Source: Streptococcus sanguinis SK355
Lineage (GTDB): Bacteria; Bacillota; Bacilli; Lactobacillales; Streptococcaceae
Reading direction: 5' to 3'
NCBI RefSeq assembly: GCF_000212855.1
Contig: NZ_GL890993.1
Span: 1,467,514-1,520,906 of the forward strand
DNA length: 53,393 nt
Position 1 is the stretch's first letter; every line of letters starts with the position of its first letter. Made by a program: the position numbers and the translations under genes. Shown one piece after another: positions 5,931 to 15,171 of the stretch. Under the pieces are notes generated by a model. The model was not told where the DNA came from. It made no database searches and saw nothing but the letters and a program-made list of their open reading frames with translations.

Positions 5931-7196
5931 ATGTTTCGAAGAAAAAAAATGAATCGTAAGACCATTCTATTGGGCAGCACGGTCATTCTTGCTTGTGCTG
6001 GACTGGGAGGCTATCTGTATTTTAGACAGATCAATCAACAACAGGCCATGAAAATGGTAGATAAGACGATTGATTCGCTGACAGTCCAAGAAGCTGTCAA
6101 TAACAGTAAAAAAACAAGCCTGGTTTTATCTGGGGAAGTAGTTGCCAACAATAGCAGTAAGGTCAAGATTGACCCTTCTAAGGGGGAAGTCAAGGAAGTA
6201 TTTGTCAAAAATGGTGATACCGTTACACAAGGGCAGCCGCTCTTTTCCTATGTGACAGAGCAGCAATTGACAGCCCAGTCGGCTCAATATGATGCCCAGT
6301 CCAAGGCTAATGGCATCACAGCCGCTCAAAACAGCGCTGCGATTAAATGGGAAACTTATAATCGCAAGTTGGCCAGTCTCAATGCTCTCAAGGACAAATA
6401 CAATTCCAGTCAGGATGAGTCACTGCTAGAGCAGATAAAGTCAGCTGAAGATGAGCTGGCTCAGGCGTTGAGCGATGCCAAGACGGCGGATAATGAAGTA
6501 ACGACAGCTCAGATTGAGGCTGAAAAGGCTCAGGTGACAGCTCAGACAGAATCAGACCGGATGAAGTATGATACTGTGACTGCCGATACAGCAGGAACAA
6601 TTACCTCTATGAATGAAGATTTGCCCAATCAGTCCAAGGCTAAAAAGGAAGAAGAAAACTTTATTGAGATTATGGACAAGTCCAAAACTCTGGTCAAAGG
6701 GACTGTCAGTGAATTTGACCGTGAAAAGCTGAGTGTCGGCCAGAAAGTGGAAGTGGTGGATCGCAAGGATCCTAAGAAGCGATGGAGTGGTACGGTAACT
6801 CAGGTCGGCAGTCTGACAGCAGAAAATACTTCCAATAATAATGGTGGGAATAAGCAACAGGAAAACCCTAACCAAGGTAAGTATCCTTATACTGTTGAGC
6901 TGGATCAAGGTGGTGAAATGCCACTGGTGGGCTCCCATTCCTATGTCAACATCGTGGAGAATGCTCCCGAGGCAGGAAAGGTAGTTGTCAATAAGGCCTA
7001 TACCTTCAGTAAAAATGGCAAGACCTATGTCTGGAAAGTAGAGGGCAAGACTCTGAAAATGCAGGAAGTCAAGACCAAGAAAGTTTCTGACCGTTTGGTG
7101 GAGATTACGGAAGGTTTGACTATGCAGGATGCTATTTCAACCCCGAGAGCAGGTATGGAAGAAGGGATGGAGGTAGGACAGCATGTTAAAGCTTAA
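5931..7196 (+). CDS. membrane-fusion (HlyD/MacA-like) subunit of an ABC exporter
   Basis: A 421-residue protein with a single N-terminal membrane anchor (about residues 9-27). A biotinyl-lipoyl-like half follows (VKEVFVKNGDTVTQGQPLFSYV), then a long Ala/Gln/Glu-rich coiled-coil hairpin (about 110-215), a second lipoyl half and beta-barrel (ADTAGTITSM...), and a C-terminal barrel domain. In Gram-positive bacteria such proteins stand on the outer face and join a MacB-type permease, as YknX does in Bacillus. GGAGG stands four bases before the ATG. The last 14 bases overlap the ATPase gene. The substrate is not predictable; antimicrobial peptides or lipids are common for this architecture. Confidence 0.85.
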   Translation: MFRRKKMNRKTILLGSTVILACAGLGGYLYFRQINQQQAMKMVDKTIDSLTVQEAVNNSKKTSLVLSGEVVANNSSKVKIDPSKGEVKEVFVKNGDTVTQGQPLFSYVTEQQLTAQSAQYDAQSKANGITAAQNSAAIKWETYNRKLASLNALKDKYNSSQDESLLEQIKSAEDELAQALSDAKTADNEVTTAQIEAEKAQVTAQTESDRMKYDTVTADTAGTITSMNEDLPNQSKAKKEEENFIEIMDKSKTLVKGTVSEFDREKLSVGQKVEVVDRKDPKKRWSGTVTQVGSLTAENTSNNNGGNKQQENPNQGKYPYTVELDQGGEMPLVGSHSYVNIVENAPEAGKVVVNKAYTFSKNGKTYVWKVEGKTLKMQEVKTKKVSDRLVEITEGLTMQDAISTPRAGMEEGMEVGQHVKA

Positions 7197-7857
7197 GGAT
7201 ATCCACAAATCTTATCAGCAAGGCAGTCAGGAATTTCCAATTTTAAAAGGAATTGATCTGCATGTGAAAGAGGGGGATTTTCTGGCTATCATGGGACCGT
7301 CTGGATCTGGCAAGTCCACTCTGATGAACATTATCGGCTGTCTGGATAAGGCAAGTTCAGGGACTTATCATATTGAAGGGACCGATGTGTCTGAGCTGTC
7401 TGACAATCAGCTGTCCGATTTGCGCAATCAGAAGATTGGCTTTGTTTTTCAAAATTTTAATCTTATGCCCAAGCTAACGGCCTGCCAAAATGTGGAACTG
7501 CCTCTGACTTACATGAAAATTCCTAAAAAAGAGAGACGGGAGCGGGCTCTGGAAATGTTGCGATTGGTCGGACTGGAAGAAAGAAGTGATTTCAAGCCTA
7601 TGGAGCTGTCCGGTGGTCAAAAGCAGCGGGTAGCCATTGCGCGAGCCTTGGTAACCAATCCCAGCTTCATCCTTGGTGACGAACCAACGGGGGCCCTGGA
7701 TACCAAGACCAGTGTGCAGATTATGGACCTTTTCAAGCAGTTTAATGATGAGGGAAAGACCATTGTCATCATTACCCATGAGCCGGAAGTAGCCCAACTC
7801 TGCAAGCAGACGGTTATCCTGCGGGATGGTAATATAGAGAGCAAAGCGATAGGATAG
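7183..7857 (+). CDS. MacB-type ABC transporter ATPase
   Basis: A 224-residue nucleotide-binding subunit. Walker A is GPSGSGKST (38-46). The Q-loop segment is FVFQNFNLMP, the signature is LSGGQKQR, Walker B leads into GDEPTGALD and the switch His is in ITHEP. The GDEPTGALD motif is typical of the MacB/LolD/FtsE class. It overlaps the membrane-fusion gene by 14 bases, with GGAGG (7169-7173) inside that gene as ribosome site, and the permease follows after 12 bases. It powers the exporter formed with the two flanking products. Confidence 0.93.
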   Translation: MLKLKDIHKSYQQGSQEFPILKGIDLHVKEGDFLAIMGPSGSGKSTLMNIIGCLDKASSGTYHIEGTDVSELSDNQLSDLRNQKIGFVFQNFNLMPKLTACQNVELPLTYMKIPKKERRERALEMLRLVGLEERSDFKPMELSGGQKQRVAIARALVTNPSFILGDEPTGALDTKTSVQIMDLFKQFNDEGKTIVIITHEPEVAQLCKQTVILRDGNIESKAIG

Positions 7858-7869
7858 AAAGGAAGCTGT

Positions 7870-9087
7870 ATGGAAGATATTTTTGTAGCTCTGAATTCAA
7901 TCTTGTCGCATAAAATGCGCTCTATGCTGACCATGTTGGGGATTATCATCGGGATAGGCGCTATCATTGCAATCTTTTCTATCATTGAGGGAAATACGGA
8001 AAATACCAAGCGTCAGCTCATTGGCGGTAACAATAACACAATCAAGGTTGTCTATGACAAGAAAAGCGCCATCGATCCAACTATTCCAGAGAAATCTCAA
8101 GCCCAGAAGCCTTCTTATATTCCCTTTATGGGAGAGGATGTTTTGAGTAAGATTAAGGAAATCTCTGGGGTCAAGAATGCTCTGCTGACCTATGGTACAG
8201 ATGAGAAGATTTACTACCTGAGCCAAAAGTCATCTGGGAAGATTCAGGCGGTTTCGCAGACAGCCGCTGACATCAAGCAGCAACGCCTGCTAGAAGGTGA
8301 AGGATTTGACTCAGAAGCCTTTAAAAATCAAGAGCAGGTGACCTATCTGGAAAAGTCCCTTTATGATAGTCTTTTTCCAAAGGGGGATGGTATCGGCAAG
8401 TATGTGGAAGTCTTAGGCAATCCCTTTAAGGTTATTGGAGTATTTGAGTCAACTGAACAGAGTGGCTTAACAGCTGGTGCAGAAAAGGTGGCCTATATTC
8501 CCCTGCAGCAGTGGCATCGGATTTTTGATACCATTAATGTCAGTCCTGAAGTGACTGTCCAAACCCACAAGGCCGATGATTTGAAGAAGGTGGCCAAGAA
8601 AGTCAGCGATTATCTCAATCAGCAGATGCCACCATCAGACTATATGTTTGGTGTGCTCAACCTGCAGGAATTTGAACGGCAACTGGACAATCTCAATAAG
8701 TCTAACTTCGTCTTGCTAGCAGGTATTGCCAGCATCTCCCTCTTAGTAGGAGGTATCGGTGTTATGAATATCATGCTGGTTTCAGTGACAGAGCGGACTC
8801 GTGAAATCGGAATTAAAAAGGCTCTAGGAGCTCGGCGGAAGATTATTCTCAAGCAGTTTCTGATTGAGGCAGTTATACTGACCCTGATGGGAGGAATTAT
8901 TGGCGTGGTGGCTGGTATCGCCTCGGGCTTTGCCATCACTCAGTCTCTAGCCTATCCGTATATTTTATCCCTCTTTTCTGTCTTTGTAAGTTTGATCTTT
9001 TGTTGTATAATAGGAGTAGTATTTGGGCTCCTGCCAGCTGTGAAAGCATCCAAGCTGGATCCAATTGAAGCCCTGCGATTTGAATAG
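7870..9087 (+). CDS. MacB-type ABC transporter permease (FtsX-like)
   Basis: A 405-residue membrane protein: one helix near residues 20-42 (MLTMLGIIIGIGAIIAI), a large extracytoplasmic MacB periplasmic-core-like domain (about 45-270), then three helices in the FtsX domain with the conserved GIGVMNIMLVSVTERTREIG loop and the KALGA coupling motif. It resembles YknZ/MacB permeases that lack a fused ATPase. MacB-type systems act as mechanotransducers that expel substrates from the outer face of the membrane. It stands in one operon with the ATPase and the two-component genes. Confidence 0.92.
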   Translation: MEDIFVALNSILSHKMRSMLTMLGIIIGIGAIIAIFSIIEGNTENTKRQLIGGNNNTIKVVYDKKSAIDPTIPEKSQAQKPSYIPFMGEDVLSKIKEISGVKNALLTYGTDEKIYYLSQKSSGKIQAVSQTAADIKQQRLLEGEGFDSEAFKNQEQVTYLEKSLYDSLFPKGDGIGKYVEVLGNPFKVIGVFESTEQSGLTAGAEKVAYIPLQQWHRIFDTINVSPEVTVQTHKADDLKKVAKKVSDYLNQQMPPSDYMFGVLNLQEFERQLDNLNKSNFVLLAGIASISLLVGGIGVMNIMLVSVTERTREIGIKKALGARRKIILKQFLIEAVILTLMGGIIGVVAGIASGFAITQSLAYPYILSLFSVFVSLIFCCIIGVVFGLLPAVKASKLDPIEALRFE

Positions 9088-9108
9088 GTAAAGGAGAAAA
9101 ATCTAAGT

Positions 9109-9765
9109 ATGCACAAGATTCTAGTGGTGGAAGATGATACGACGATTAATCAAGTGATTTGCGAGTTTTTAAAGGAAAGTCAGTATGAGGTGAGGCCAGT
9201 ATTTGACGGAGGCGATGCTTTGCAGGCTTTTGAAGAAGAACCCTTTGATCTGGTCATCTTAGATATGATGCTGCCGACCAAGAGCGGTCTGGAAGTGCTG
9301 AAGGAAATCCGCAAGACTTCTCAGATTCCGGTCATGATTTTGACCGCTCTGGATGACGAGTATACCCAGCTGGTCAGCTTTAATCACCTCATCAGTGATT
9401 ATGTAACCAAGCCTTTTTCACCGCTAATCTTGGTCAAACGGATTGAGAATATTCTGCGCAGAAATACAGTTGCTTCAGAGATTGCTGTTGGCGACCTGAC
9501 GGTTTCGATTGATGACTGCACAGTTTACTGGCAGGGCGAGAAAATGCCTCTGACCAAGAAAGAATATGAAATCTTGCAGACTCTGGCTAAGAGGAAGGGA
9601 CACCTGGTGACCCGTGATCAGCTCATGAATACCATTTGGGGTTACAGTGAGCTGGATAGCAGGGTACTGGATAATCATATCAAGAACATCCGTAAAAAGA
9701 TTCCGGGTGTGCCGCTGAAAACCATTACGGGTATGGGTTATCAGCTTGGAGGAGAAGACAAGTGA
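9109..9765 (+). CDS. OmpR/PhoB-family response regulator
   Basis: A 218-residue regulator. The receiver domain has the acidic pair Asp9/Asp10, phospho-acceptor Asp52 (VILDMMLP), Thr79 and Lys101 (TKPF). The winged-helix domain carries LTKKEYEILQTLAKRKGHLVTR and ends RKKIPGVPLKTITGMGYQL. The segment before Lys101 (FNHLISDYV) departs from the usual GADDYI. It lies 21 bases after the permease gene, and its TGA overlaps the kinase GTG by four bases. Its likely targets include the direct repeats at the head of this operon. Confidence 0.93.
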   Translation: MHKILVVEDDTTINQVICEFLKESQYEVRPVFDGGDALQAFEEEPFDLVILDMMLPTKSGLEVLKEIRKTSQIPVMILTALDDEYTQLVSFNHLISDYVTKPFSPLILVKRIENILRRNTVASEIAVGDLTVSIDDCTVYWQGEKMPLTKKEYEILQTLAKRKGHLVTRDQLMNTIWGYSELDSRVLDNHIKNIRKKIPGVPLKTITGMGYQLGGEDK

Positions 9766-11135
9766 AAATTGTCAAAAAGAACTTTCTCTTGACCTCGTCC
9801 ATCATTTTCGTGGTGGTGACTATCGTTCTAGCCAGTCTTTACTTTGCCATGCCGGTGTATTATCAGCAGGTTAAGAGCGGAGAAGCTCAGAGAGAATTTG
9901 ACCAAGTTTCCAAGCAAGTCAAGGGAAAGTCCAGTCAGGAAATCGGCGAGCTCTTGAGTGATTATAGTAAAAAGAGCAATCTGATTTGGTTTACCTTGCT
10001 GGCGAAAGACAATACGATTCTCTATCCCTCACTCGAAGCTGGCGATGAAAGTTCTCTGCAGCTGACTATCGTCCCAACGATTGCCAACAGCGACTATGAG
10101 AGCAAGAGTTTATCAGAAAGTTTTCGGACTTCAGATGGTAAAGAAGTTGTCCTGAGAGGGGAATATTCCTTACAGCCTGTTTCTGATGCTAGTCGGATTT
10201 TGCTCAATCTCTATCCATTTGTCTTGCTTGTATCTCTGAGTCTAGGTGGTCTGGCTGCCTATCTCTATAGCCGGACTTCCAGTCAGCGGATCAAAGCCAT
10301 CTCTAAGAGCACCCGTCAAATGACGAGTCTGGCTCCAGATGTGACCTGTCAGGTCAAGGGGCGTGATGAGATTGCTGAACTGGCCCAAGACATCAATCAT
10401 CTCTATGCTAATCTACTGACCAGTATTGAGGCTCTGCGCCTAGAAAATGAAAAGGTAGCAGAAAGCGAGCGGGAAAAAGCTGAGTTTTTGCGGATGACAT
10501 CGCATGAGCTCAAGACACCCATTACCAGCATGATGGGGATGGTCGATGGCATGATCTATGGAGTAGGAGAGTTCAAGGATCGAGACAAGTACTTGCAGAA
10601 GTGCCGAGAAATTCTAGAGGAGCAGTCGGAGTTAGTCCAGTCTATCTTAGCCATTTCTAAACTGGAGATGAAGACTGAAACTGAACAGGAAGTCTTTTCA
10701 CTCAAGCAGGTCTTGGAGGAAAATCTGAGTACCTATCGAGTTTTAGCAGATGTCAGACACTACCATTTTCAAGTTGAGCTGACAGAAGCGAAGGTCAAGG
10801 GTAACCGCACCTATCTGCTCAAGGCTATCAAAAATCTTCTGGACAATGCCTTTCATTATACAGTAGAAGGTGGACAGATTCTACTTAGGCTGGAAGAGCG
10901 TAAGCTAGTCATCGAAAATGAAGCAGAACGAGTCTTAAACAAAGACCAAATCCAGCAGATTTTTCAGCCTTTCTATCGGCCAGACTACAGCCGCAATCGC
11001 AAGGATGGCGGGACTGGTCTGGGACTCTTTATCGTTCAGCAGATTTTGGACAAGCATGGTCTGCGATATCAGTTTGAAGCCGTTGATGGGCGGAAGATGC
11101 GCTTTAGCATTTCTCTGCCGGCTGTTGAAAAATAG
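9762..11135 (+). CDS. sensor histidine kinase
   Basis: A 457-residue kinase starting at GTG, supported by GGAGGAG (9748-9754) seven bases before. Two membrane helices (about 8-30 and 147-169) enclose a small extracellular sensor domain of roughly 115 residues. A HAMP-like linker follows, then the H-box FLRMTSHELKTP (His248), N-box NLLDNAFHYT and G-box GGTGLGLF. It autophosphorylates and passes phosphate to the regulator encoded immediately upstream. Cotranscription with an exporter and a lipoprotein suggests it responds to envelope stress or to the exporter substrate; the signal is unknown. Confidence 0.92.
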   Translation: MKIVKKNFLLTSSIIFVVVTIVLASLYFAMPVYYQQVKSGEAQREFDQVSKQVKGKSSQEIGELLSDYSKKSNLIWFTLLAKDNTILYPSLEAGDESSLQLTIVPTIANSDYESKSLSESFRTSDGKEVVLRGEYSLQPVSDASRILLNLYPFVLLVSLSLGGLAAYLYSRTSSQRIKAISKSTRQMTSLAPDVTCQVKGRDEIAELAQDINHLYANLLTSIEALRLENEKVAESEREKAEFLRMTSHELKTPITSMMGMVDGMIYGVGEFKDRDKYLQKCREILEEQSELVQSILAISKLEMKTETEQEVFSLKQVLEENLSTYRVLADVRHYHFQVELTEAKVKGNRTYLLKAIKNLLDNAFHYTVEGGQILLRLEERKLVIENEAERVLNKDQIQQIFQPFYRPDYSRNRKDGGTGLGLFIVQQILDKHGLRYQFEAVDGRKMRFSISLPAVEK

Positions 11136-11177
11136 CCTTGTATTCTAGCTGGCCCTGCAGAAGCCGAATAGAGAAGT

Positions 11178-11229
11178 CAGAAGCTGTATTTTGCGAAAAA
11201 TACAAATCTTCTGGCTCCTCTTTTTTTTT
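11178..11229 (+). terminator. terminator of the two-component operon
   Basis: CAGAAG (11178-11183) pairs with CTTCTG (11208-11213), with an inner GTATTTT/AAAATAC stem, followed by CTCC and nine T. Confidence 0.8.
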
Positions 11230-11270
11230 GCTTTTCTCTATAGCTGAGCTGAGAATTTTTCTCTGAAAAA

Positions 11271-11279
11271 TGTTACAAT
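11271..11279 (+). promoter_or_regulatory. extended -10 of the AI-2E family gene
   Basis: TGT-TACAAT with no clear -35, 27 bases before the ATG. Confidence 0.5.
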
Positions 11280-11305
11280 GAAATGACAAGTTAAAGGAGG
11301 AGAAT

Positions 11306-12484
11306 ATGGAGCATAAAGAAAAAGATTTTAGCCTATCTTGGTTTTTTAAATGGTTTTTAGATAACAAAGCTATTACAGTATTTCTAGTAACCCTTTTGAT
11401 GGGACTGAATATTTTTATACTTAGTAAAATCAGTTTTATTTTTAGCCCAGTCATTGAATTTTTGGGAGTAATCATGCTGCCGGTTATTTTAGCTGGCCTG
11501 CTTTATTATCTGTTAAATCCCATCGTCGACTGGATGGAAAAGCACAAGATTAATCGACTGGTTGCTATTACCATTGTCTTTGTTTTAATTGCTTTTTTGA
11601 TTATCTGGGGCTTGGCTGTTGCTATTCCTAGCTTGCAGCATCAGGTCATGGCCTTTGTCAGAAATGTTCCAGCTTATCTGAAGCAGGCTGACAAGTTCAT
11701 CGACGATATTGTGACCAAGTATATTTCGGCAGATTTCAAGCCGCAGATTGAGGAATACACTAGCAATCTATCAAGCCAAATTACCGATTGGGCCAGCAAT
11801 TTTTCATCTAGGGCAGTTAACTGGGCGGGGAACTTAATTAGTACAACTTCGCAGATCGTCGTGGCTATTATCATCATGCCGTTTATCCTTTTTTACCTGC
11901 TGAGAGACGGGAAAAATCTGAAGGGCTATGTGACCCAGTTTCTGCCGACTAAATTCCGCGCTTCCTTTGGTCAAGTGATGACGGATATCAACACCCAGCT
12001 GGCTAACTATGTGCGCGGTCAGGTGACGGTCGCTATCATTGTAGCTCTGATGTTTATCGTTTTCTTTAAGATTATTGGTCTGCGCTATGGTGTCACTCTT
12101 GGAGTCATTGCGGGCGTTCTCAATCTGGTGCCTTATCTGGGCAGCTTTTTGGCTATGCTTCCGGCTCTGGCAATCGGTTTGATTGCTGGCGGTCCAGTGA
12201 TGCTGGCTAAAGTCATTGTTGTTTTCATTGTTGAACAGACTATCGAGGGGCGTTTTGTTTCTCCTCTGGTCTTGGGCAGTCAGCTCAGTATTCATCCGAT
12301 TACGATTTTATTCGTATTATTGACTTCTGGTACCATGTTTGGCATTTGGGGCGTTTTCCTGGGAATTCCTGCCTATGCTTCAGCAAAGGTAGCCATTGCA
12401 GCCATCTTTAAGTGGTATCAGAAAGTAAGTGGCCTCTACGAAGCCGATTTTGAACAAGAAGGAGAAATCAGTGAGCAAGAGTGA
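11306..12484 (+). CDS. AI-2E family (PerM/YtvI-like) membrane protein
   Basis: A 392-residue polytopic protein with about seven to eight helices: paired helices at the N-terminus, a soluble loop of about 100 residues (FIDDIVTKYISADFKPQIEEY...), then a membrane core with GVIAGVLNLVPYLGSFLA and PLVLGSQLSIHPITILFVLL, hallmarks of the family. Members were named for AI-2 export, but several transport other solutes or ions, so the substrate is open. AAAGGAGG (11293-11300) precedes the ATG. Its end overlaps the TPR gene by 14 bases. Confidence 0.88.
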   Translation: MEHKEKDFSLSWFFKWFLDNKAITVFLVTLLMGLNIFILSKISFIFSPVIEFLGVIMLPVILAGLLYYLLNPIVDWMEKHKINRLVAITIVFVLIAFLIIWGLAVAIPSLQHQVMAFVRNVPAYLKQADKFIDDIVTKYISADFKPQIEEYTSNLSSQITDWASNFSSRAVNWAGNLISTTSQIVVAIIIMPFILFYLLRDGKNLKGYVTQFLPTKFRASFGQVMTDINTQLANYVRGQVTVAIIVALMFIVFFKIIGLRYGVTLGVIAGVLNLVPYLGSFLAMLPALAIGLIAGGPVMLAKVIVVFIVEQTIEGRFVSPLVLGSQLSIHPITILFVLLTSGTMFGIWGVFLGIPAYASAKVAIAAIFKWYQKVSGLYEADFEQEGEISEQE

Positions 12485-13700
12485 ACAAATGTTGGCAGCT
12501 TTACAGGAGCAGGACCTAGCTCTGGCTGACCGCTATTTCGAGCAAGCCCTGACTACAGACAGCGAAGAAGAATTATTGGATTTGGCCGATTACTTAGAAA
12601 GTATCGGCTTTTTCCCTCAGGCCAAGCGTATTTTTGAAAAGTTGGCTCCTGACTATCCAGCTTCTTATATTAGTCTGGCAGCTATTGCCAGTGACGATGG
12701 GGACTTGGAGCAGGCTTTTGCCTATCTGGAGGAGATTCAGCCGAACAGTGACTGGTATGTTGCTGCTCTCTTGGCTAAGGCTGACCTCTATCAGCTAGAG
12801 GGGCTGCCTGATGTAGCTCGAGAAAAATTGGCTCAGGCAGCAGAGCTGACTGATGAGCCTTTGGTAACCTTTGGTCTAGCTGAGATAGATTTGGAGCTGG
12901 GGGATTTTTCTCAGGCGATTAAGGAATACGCCCAGCTAGATAATCATTCAATCTTTGAGCAGACAGGCGTCTCAACCTATCAGCGGATTGGAGTCTGCTA
13001 TGCCAGTCTTGGAAAACTTGCAGCGGCGATTGAGTTCTTAGAAAAGGCTGTTGAGCTGGAGTATGACGATGCTGCGGTTTATGAGCTGGCGACTATATTA
13101 GCGGATCAGGAAGAATACCAGAAGGCCAATCTTTATTTCAAGCAACTGGATACTCTGTCGCCGGATTTTGAAGGCTACGAATATGGCTATGCCCTATCTC
13201 TTCATGCGGAGCATCGAACAGCTGAAGCCCTGACTCTTGCCCAGCAGGGCTTGGCTAAGAATCCATTTGAGACTCGGCTCTTGCTTTTAGCCTCACAGCT
13301 TTCTTATGAACTTCATGATGAGGAAGCGGCTGAACATTATCTCTTGCAGGCTCAGGAAGATGCGGATGATTTGGAAGAGATTGCCTTGCGATTGACTACT
13401 CTTTATTTGGAGCAGGAACGCTATGAGGAGCTTTTAGAATTTGCAGATCAAGAAGTCGATAATGCCTTGACCCGCTGGAATCTGGCGCGTGCTTATCAGG
13501 CCTTGGAAAATCTGGAAAAAGCAGAGGAACTCTATGATCAACTGGCTCATGAACTGCAAGACAATCCAGAGTTTCTGGAGCAGTATGTCTATCTTTTGCG
13601 AGAACTAGGCAGATTCGAAGAAGCTAAAAGAGCTGCTGCTTCTTACCTGAGATTGGTACCTGATGATGCTAGTATGCAGGAACTCTATGAAAGTTTATAA
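12471..13700 (+). CDS. tetratricopeptide-repeat protein
   Basis: A 409-residue soluble, very acidic, Leu/Ala-rich helical protein. GTG 12471 is chosen as start because AAGGAG (12459-12464) stands six bases before it; the frame is open further upstream inside the previous gene. At least nine TPR-like 34-residue helix pairs are visible (e.g. QRIGVCYASLGKLAAAIEFL, NLARAYQALENLEKAEELYD). There is no signal or membrane segment. TPR arrays bind protein partners. The 14-base overlap with the AI-2E family gene implies coupled expression, but the partner is unknown. Confidence 0.85.
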   Translation: MSKSEQMLAALQEQDLALADRYFEQALTTDSEEELLDLADYLESIGFFPQAKRIFEKLAPDYPASYISLAAIASDDGDLEQAFAYLEEIQPNSDWYVAALLAKADLYQLEGLPDVAREKLAQAAELTDEPLVTFGLAEIDLELGDFSQAIKEYAQLDNHSIFEQTGVSTYQRIGVCYASLGKLAAAIEFLEKAVELEYDDAAVYELATILADQEEYQKANLYFKQLDTLSPDFEGYEYGYALSLHAEHRTAEALTLAQQGLAKNPFETRLLLLASQLSYELHDEEAAEHYLLQAQEDADDLEEIALRLTTLYLEQERYEELLEFADQEVDNALTRWNLARAYQALENLEKAEELYDQLAHELQDNPEFLEQYVYLLRELGRFEEAKRAAASYLRLVPDDASMQELYESL

Positions 13701-13731
13701 GAGCACTCGCTCAGCCCTTTCCCGCGATTTA

Positions 13732-13740
13732 TGGTATAAT
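13732..13740 (+). promoter_or_regulatory. extended -10 of the acetolactate decarboxylase gene
   Basis: TGG-TATAAT, a consensus extended -10. The resulting leader is about 95 bases; I see no riboswitch in it. No clear terminator separates it from the TPR gene. Confidence 0.6.
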
Positions 13741-13841
13741 GATTGGCGGTAGAAATTCAGTAAGCACATGTAATAAGGATGAAAAAAGCTTAGCTGGATG
13801 GGCAATAATATTTTTAGGAAGAGAAAGATTAAGGAAAAATA

Positions 13842-14561
13842 ATGGCAGAACCAATCAAATTATTTCAATATAATACTTTGGGAGCTTTGATGGCTGGTCT
13901 TTACGACGGCAGTATGACTGTTGGAGAGCTGCTGCAGTATGGAGATTTGGGTTTGGGAACGTTGGACTCTATTGATGGTGAGCTCATTATTCTCGATGGT
14001 AAGGCTTATCAGGCAAAGGGATCTGGAGAGGTGCCAGAAGTGGTTGAGGTGTCACCGGATATGACTGTGCCTTATGCGGCAGTAGTTCCTCACCAGGCGG
14101 AGGTCATTTTCCGTCAGCGCTTTGAGATGAACGACAAGGAACTGGAAAAGCGGATTGAGTCTTACTATGATGGGGAAAATCTTTTCCGCTCTATCAAGAT
14201 TCATGGTGATTTCGCCCGCATGCATGTTCGGATGATTCCCAAGTCTACGACAGAACGGAAGTTTGCGGAAGTAGCGGTTAATCAGCCTGAGTACTGTAAG
14301 GAAAATATCACTGGAACCATCGTTGGTATCTGGACACCTGAGATTTTCCACGGGGTCAGTCTAGCAGGCTATCATCTGCATTTTGTATCGGATGATCTGA
14401 CTTTTGGCGGTCATGTCATGGACTTTGTCATCAAGGAAGGTGTCATCGAGTTGGGGGCTGTAGACCAGCTGGATCAGCGTTTCCCAGTACAAGATCGCAA
14501 GTATCTCTTTGCTAAGTTTAACATGGATGAGATGAAAGAAGATATGGAAAAGTCGGAATAA
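13842..14561 (+). CDS. budA: alpha-acetolactate decarboxylase
   Basis: A 239-residue cytosolic enzyme converting 2-acetolactate to acetoin and CO2, which diverts pyruvate to a neutral product and limits acidification. The N-terminal LFQYNTLGALMAGLYDG and DGELIILDGKAYQ segments are diagnostic. The zinc ligands are His178 and His180 (GYHLHF) and His191 (GGHVMDF), with Arg127 (ARMHVR) near the active site. The length is normal. No acetolactate synthase gene is adjacent, so the substrate must come from elsewhere in the genome. Confidence 0.95.
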   Translation: MAEPIKLFQYNTLGALMAGLYDGSMTVGELLQYGDLGLGTLDSIDGELIILDGKAYQAKGSGEVPEVVEVSPDMTVPYAAVVPHQAEVIFRQRFEMNDKELEKRIESYYDGENLFRSIKIHGDFARMHVRMIPKSTTERKFAEVAVNQPEYCKENITGTIVGIWTPEIFHGVSLAGYHLHFVSDDLTFGGHVMDFVIKEGVIELGAVDQLDQRFPVQDRKYLFAKFNMDEMKEDMEKSE

Positions 14562-14577
14562 ATAGCAGGGGCTAGCA

Positions 14578-14606
14578 TTGTTTGCTGCCCTCTTTTTTGA
14601 TATAAT
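14578..14606 (+). promoter_or_regulatory. promoter of the oxidoreductase gene
   Basis: TTGTTT (14578-14583), 17 bases, TATAAT (14601-14606) with TG at 14598-14599. A strong consensus-like promoter. Confidence 0.7.
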
Positions 14607-14635
14607 TGGAAAAAGAATAGAGGAGAAGTGAAGCT

Positions 14636-15130
14636 ATGATTTATTTGGTAAACGCCAGCCCAAATAGGAATGGCAATAGTTTTAAGCTGGGGCACTTTTT
14701 TCTGAGAGATAGAGATTATGAGGCTCTTCAATTAGTGGACTACCATATTGAGCAATATGGCCAGTCAGCAGAAAACGATCAGTTCTTTCAAGTCTATGAG
14801 CAGCTGAGCCAAGCCGATGTACTGGTGTTTACCAGTCCTATTTATTGGTGGTCTTTTTCGGGTCTGCTAAAAACTCTGTTGGACCGAGTAGCTGATGTGC
14901 ATGAGCCGCAAGAAGCACTCAAGGGCAAAAAGGTGTTCCTGCTCTTGCAAGGTTCTCAGCCCAGCAAAGAAATTGAAATGCTGGACTACGTAATGAGCCG
15001 CTTTTGCCAGAACTGCGGACTCAAATATGAGGGGCTGGCAGTAACCACTCATGAACTGAAAGAAATCGACGGTTGGGAATTAACGTCCCTGAAAGAAAAA
15101 TTAGATAAGGTTTTATCATCAGAAGGTTAA
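14636..15130 (+). CDS. NAD(P)H-dependent flavin oxidoreductase (flavodoxin fold)
   Basis: A 164-residue protein of the NAD(P)H dehydrogenase/FMN reductase type. The N-terminal MIYLVNASPNRNGNS forms the FMN phosphate loop, and FTSPIYWWSFSGLLKTLLDR is the conserved second flavin-contact motif of the quinone reductase/modulator of drug activity family. It probably reduces quinones or nitro compounds with NAD(P)H. It is monocistronic, with AGGAGAAG before the start and a strong terminator after it. Confidence 0.85.
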   Translation: MIYLVNASPNRNGNSFKLGHFFLRDRDYEALQLVDYHIEQYGQSAENDQFFQVYEQLSQADVLVFTSPIYWWSFSGLLKTLLDRVADVHEPQEALKGKKVFLLLQGSQPSKEIEMLDYVMSRFCQNCGLKYEGLAVTTHELKEIDGWELTSLKEKLDKVLSSEG

Positions 15131-15135
15131 AAGTG

Positions 15136-15163
15136 AGAAGATTCGTTTGCGGATCTTCTTTAT
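15136..15163 (+). terminator. rho-independent terminator
   Basis: AGAAGATTCG (15136-15145), loop TTTG, CGGATCTTCT (15150-15159), then TTATTTT. Confidence 0.8.
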
Positions 15164-15171
15164 TTTGCTCT

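Noticed and set aside
13741..13841. Riboswitch in the acetolactate decarboxylase leader
   Set aside because: No strong stems or known aptamer motif seen.
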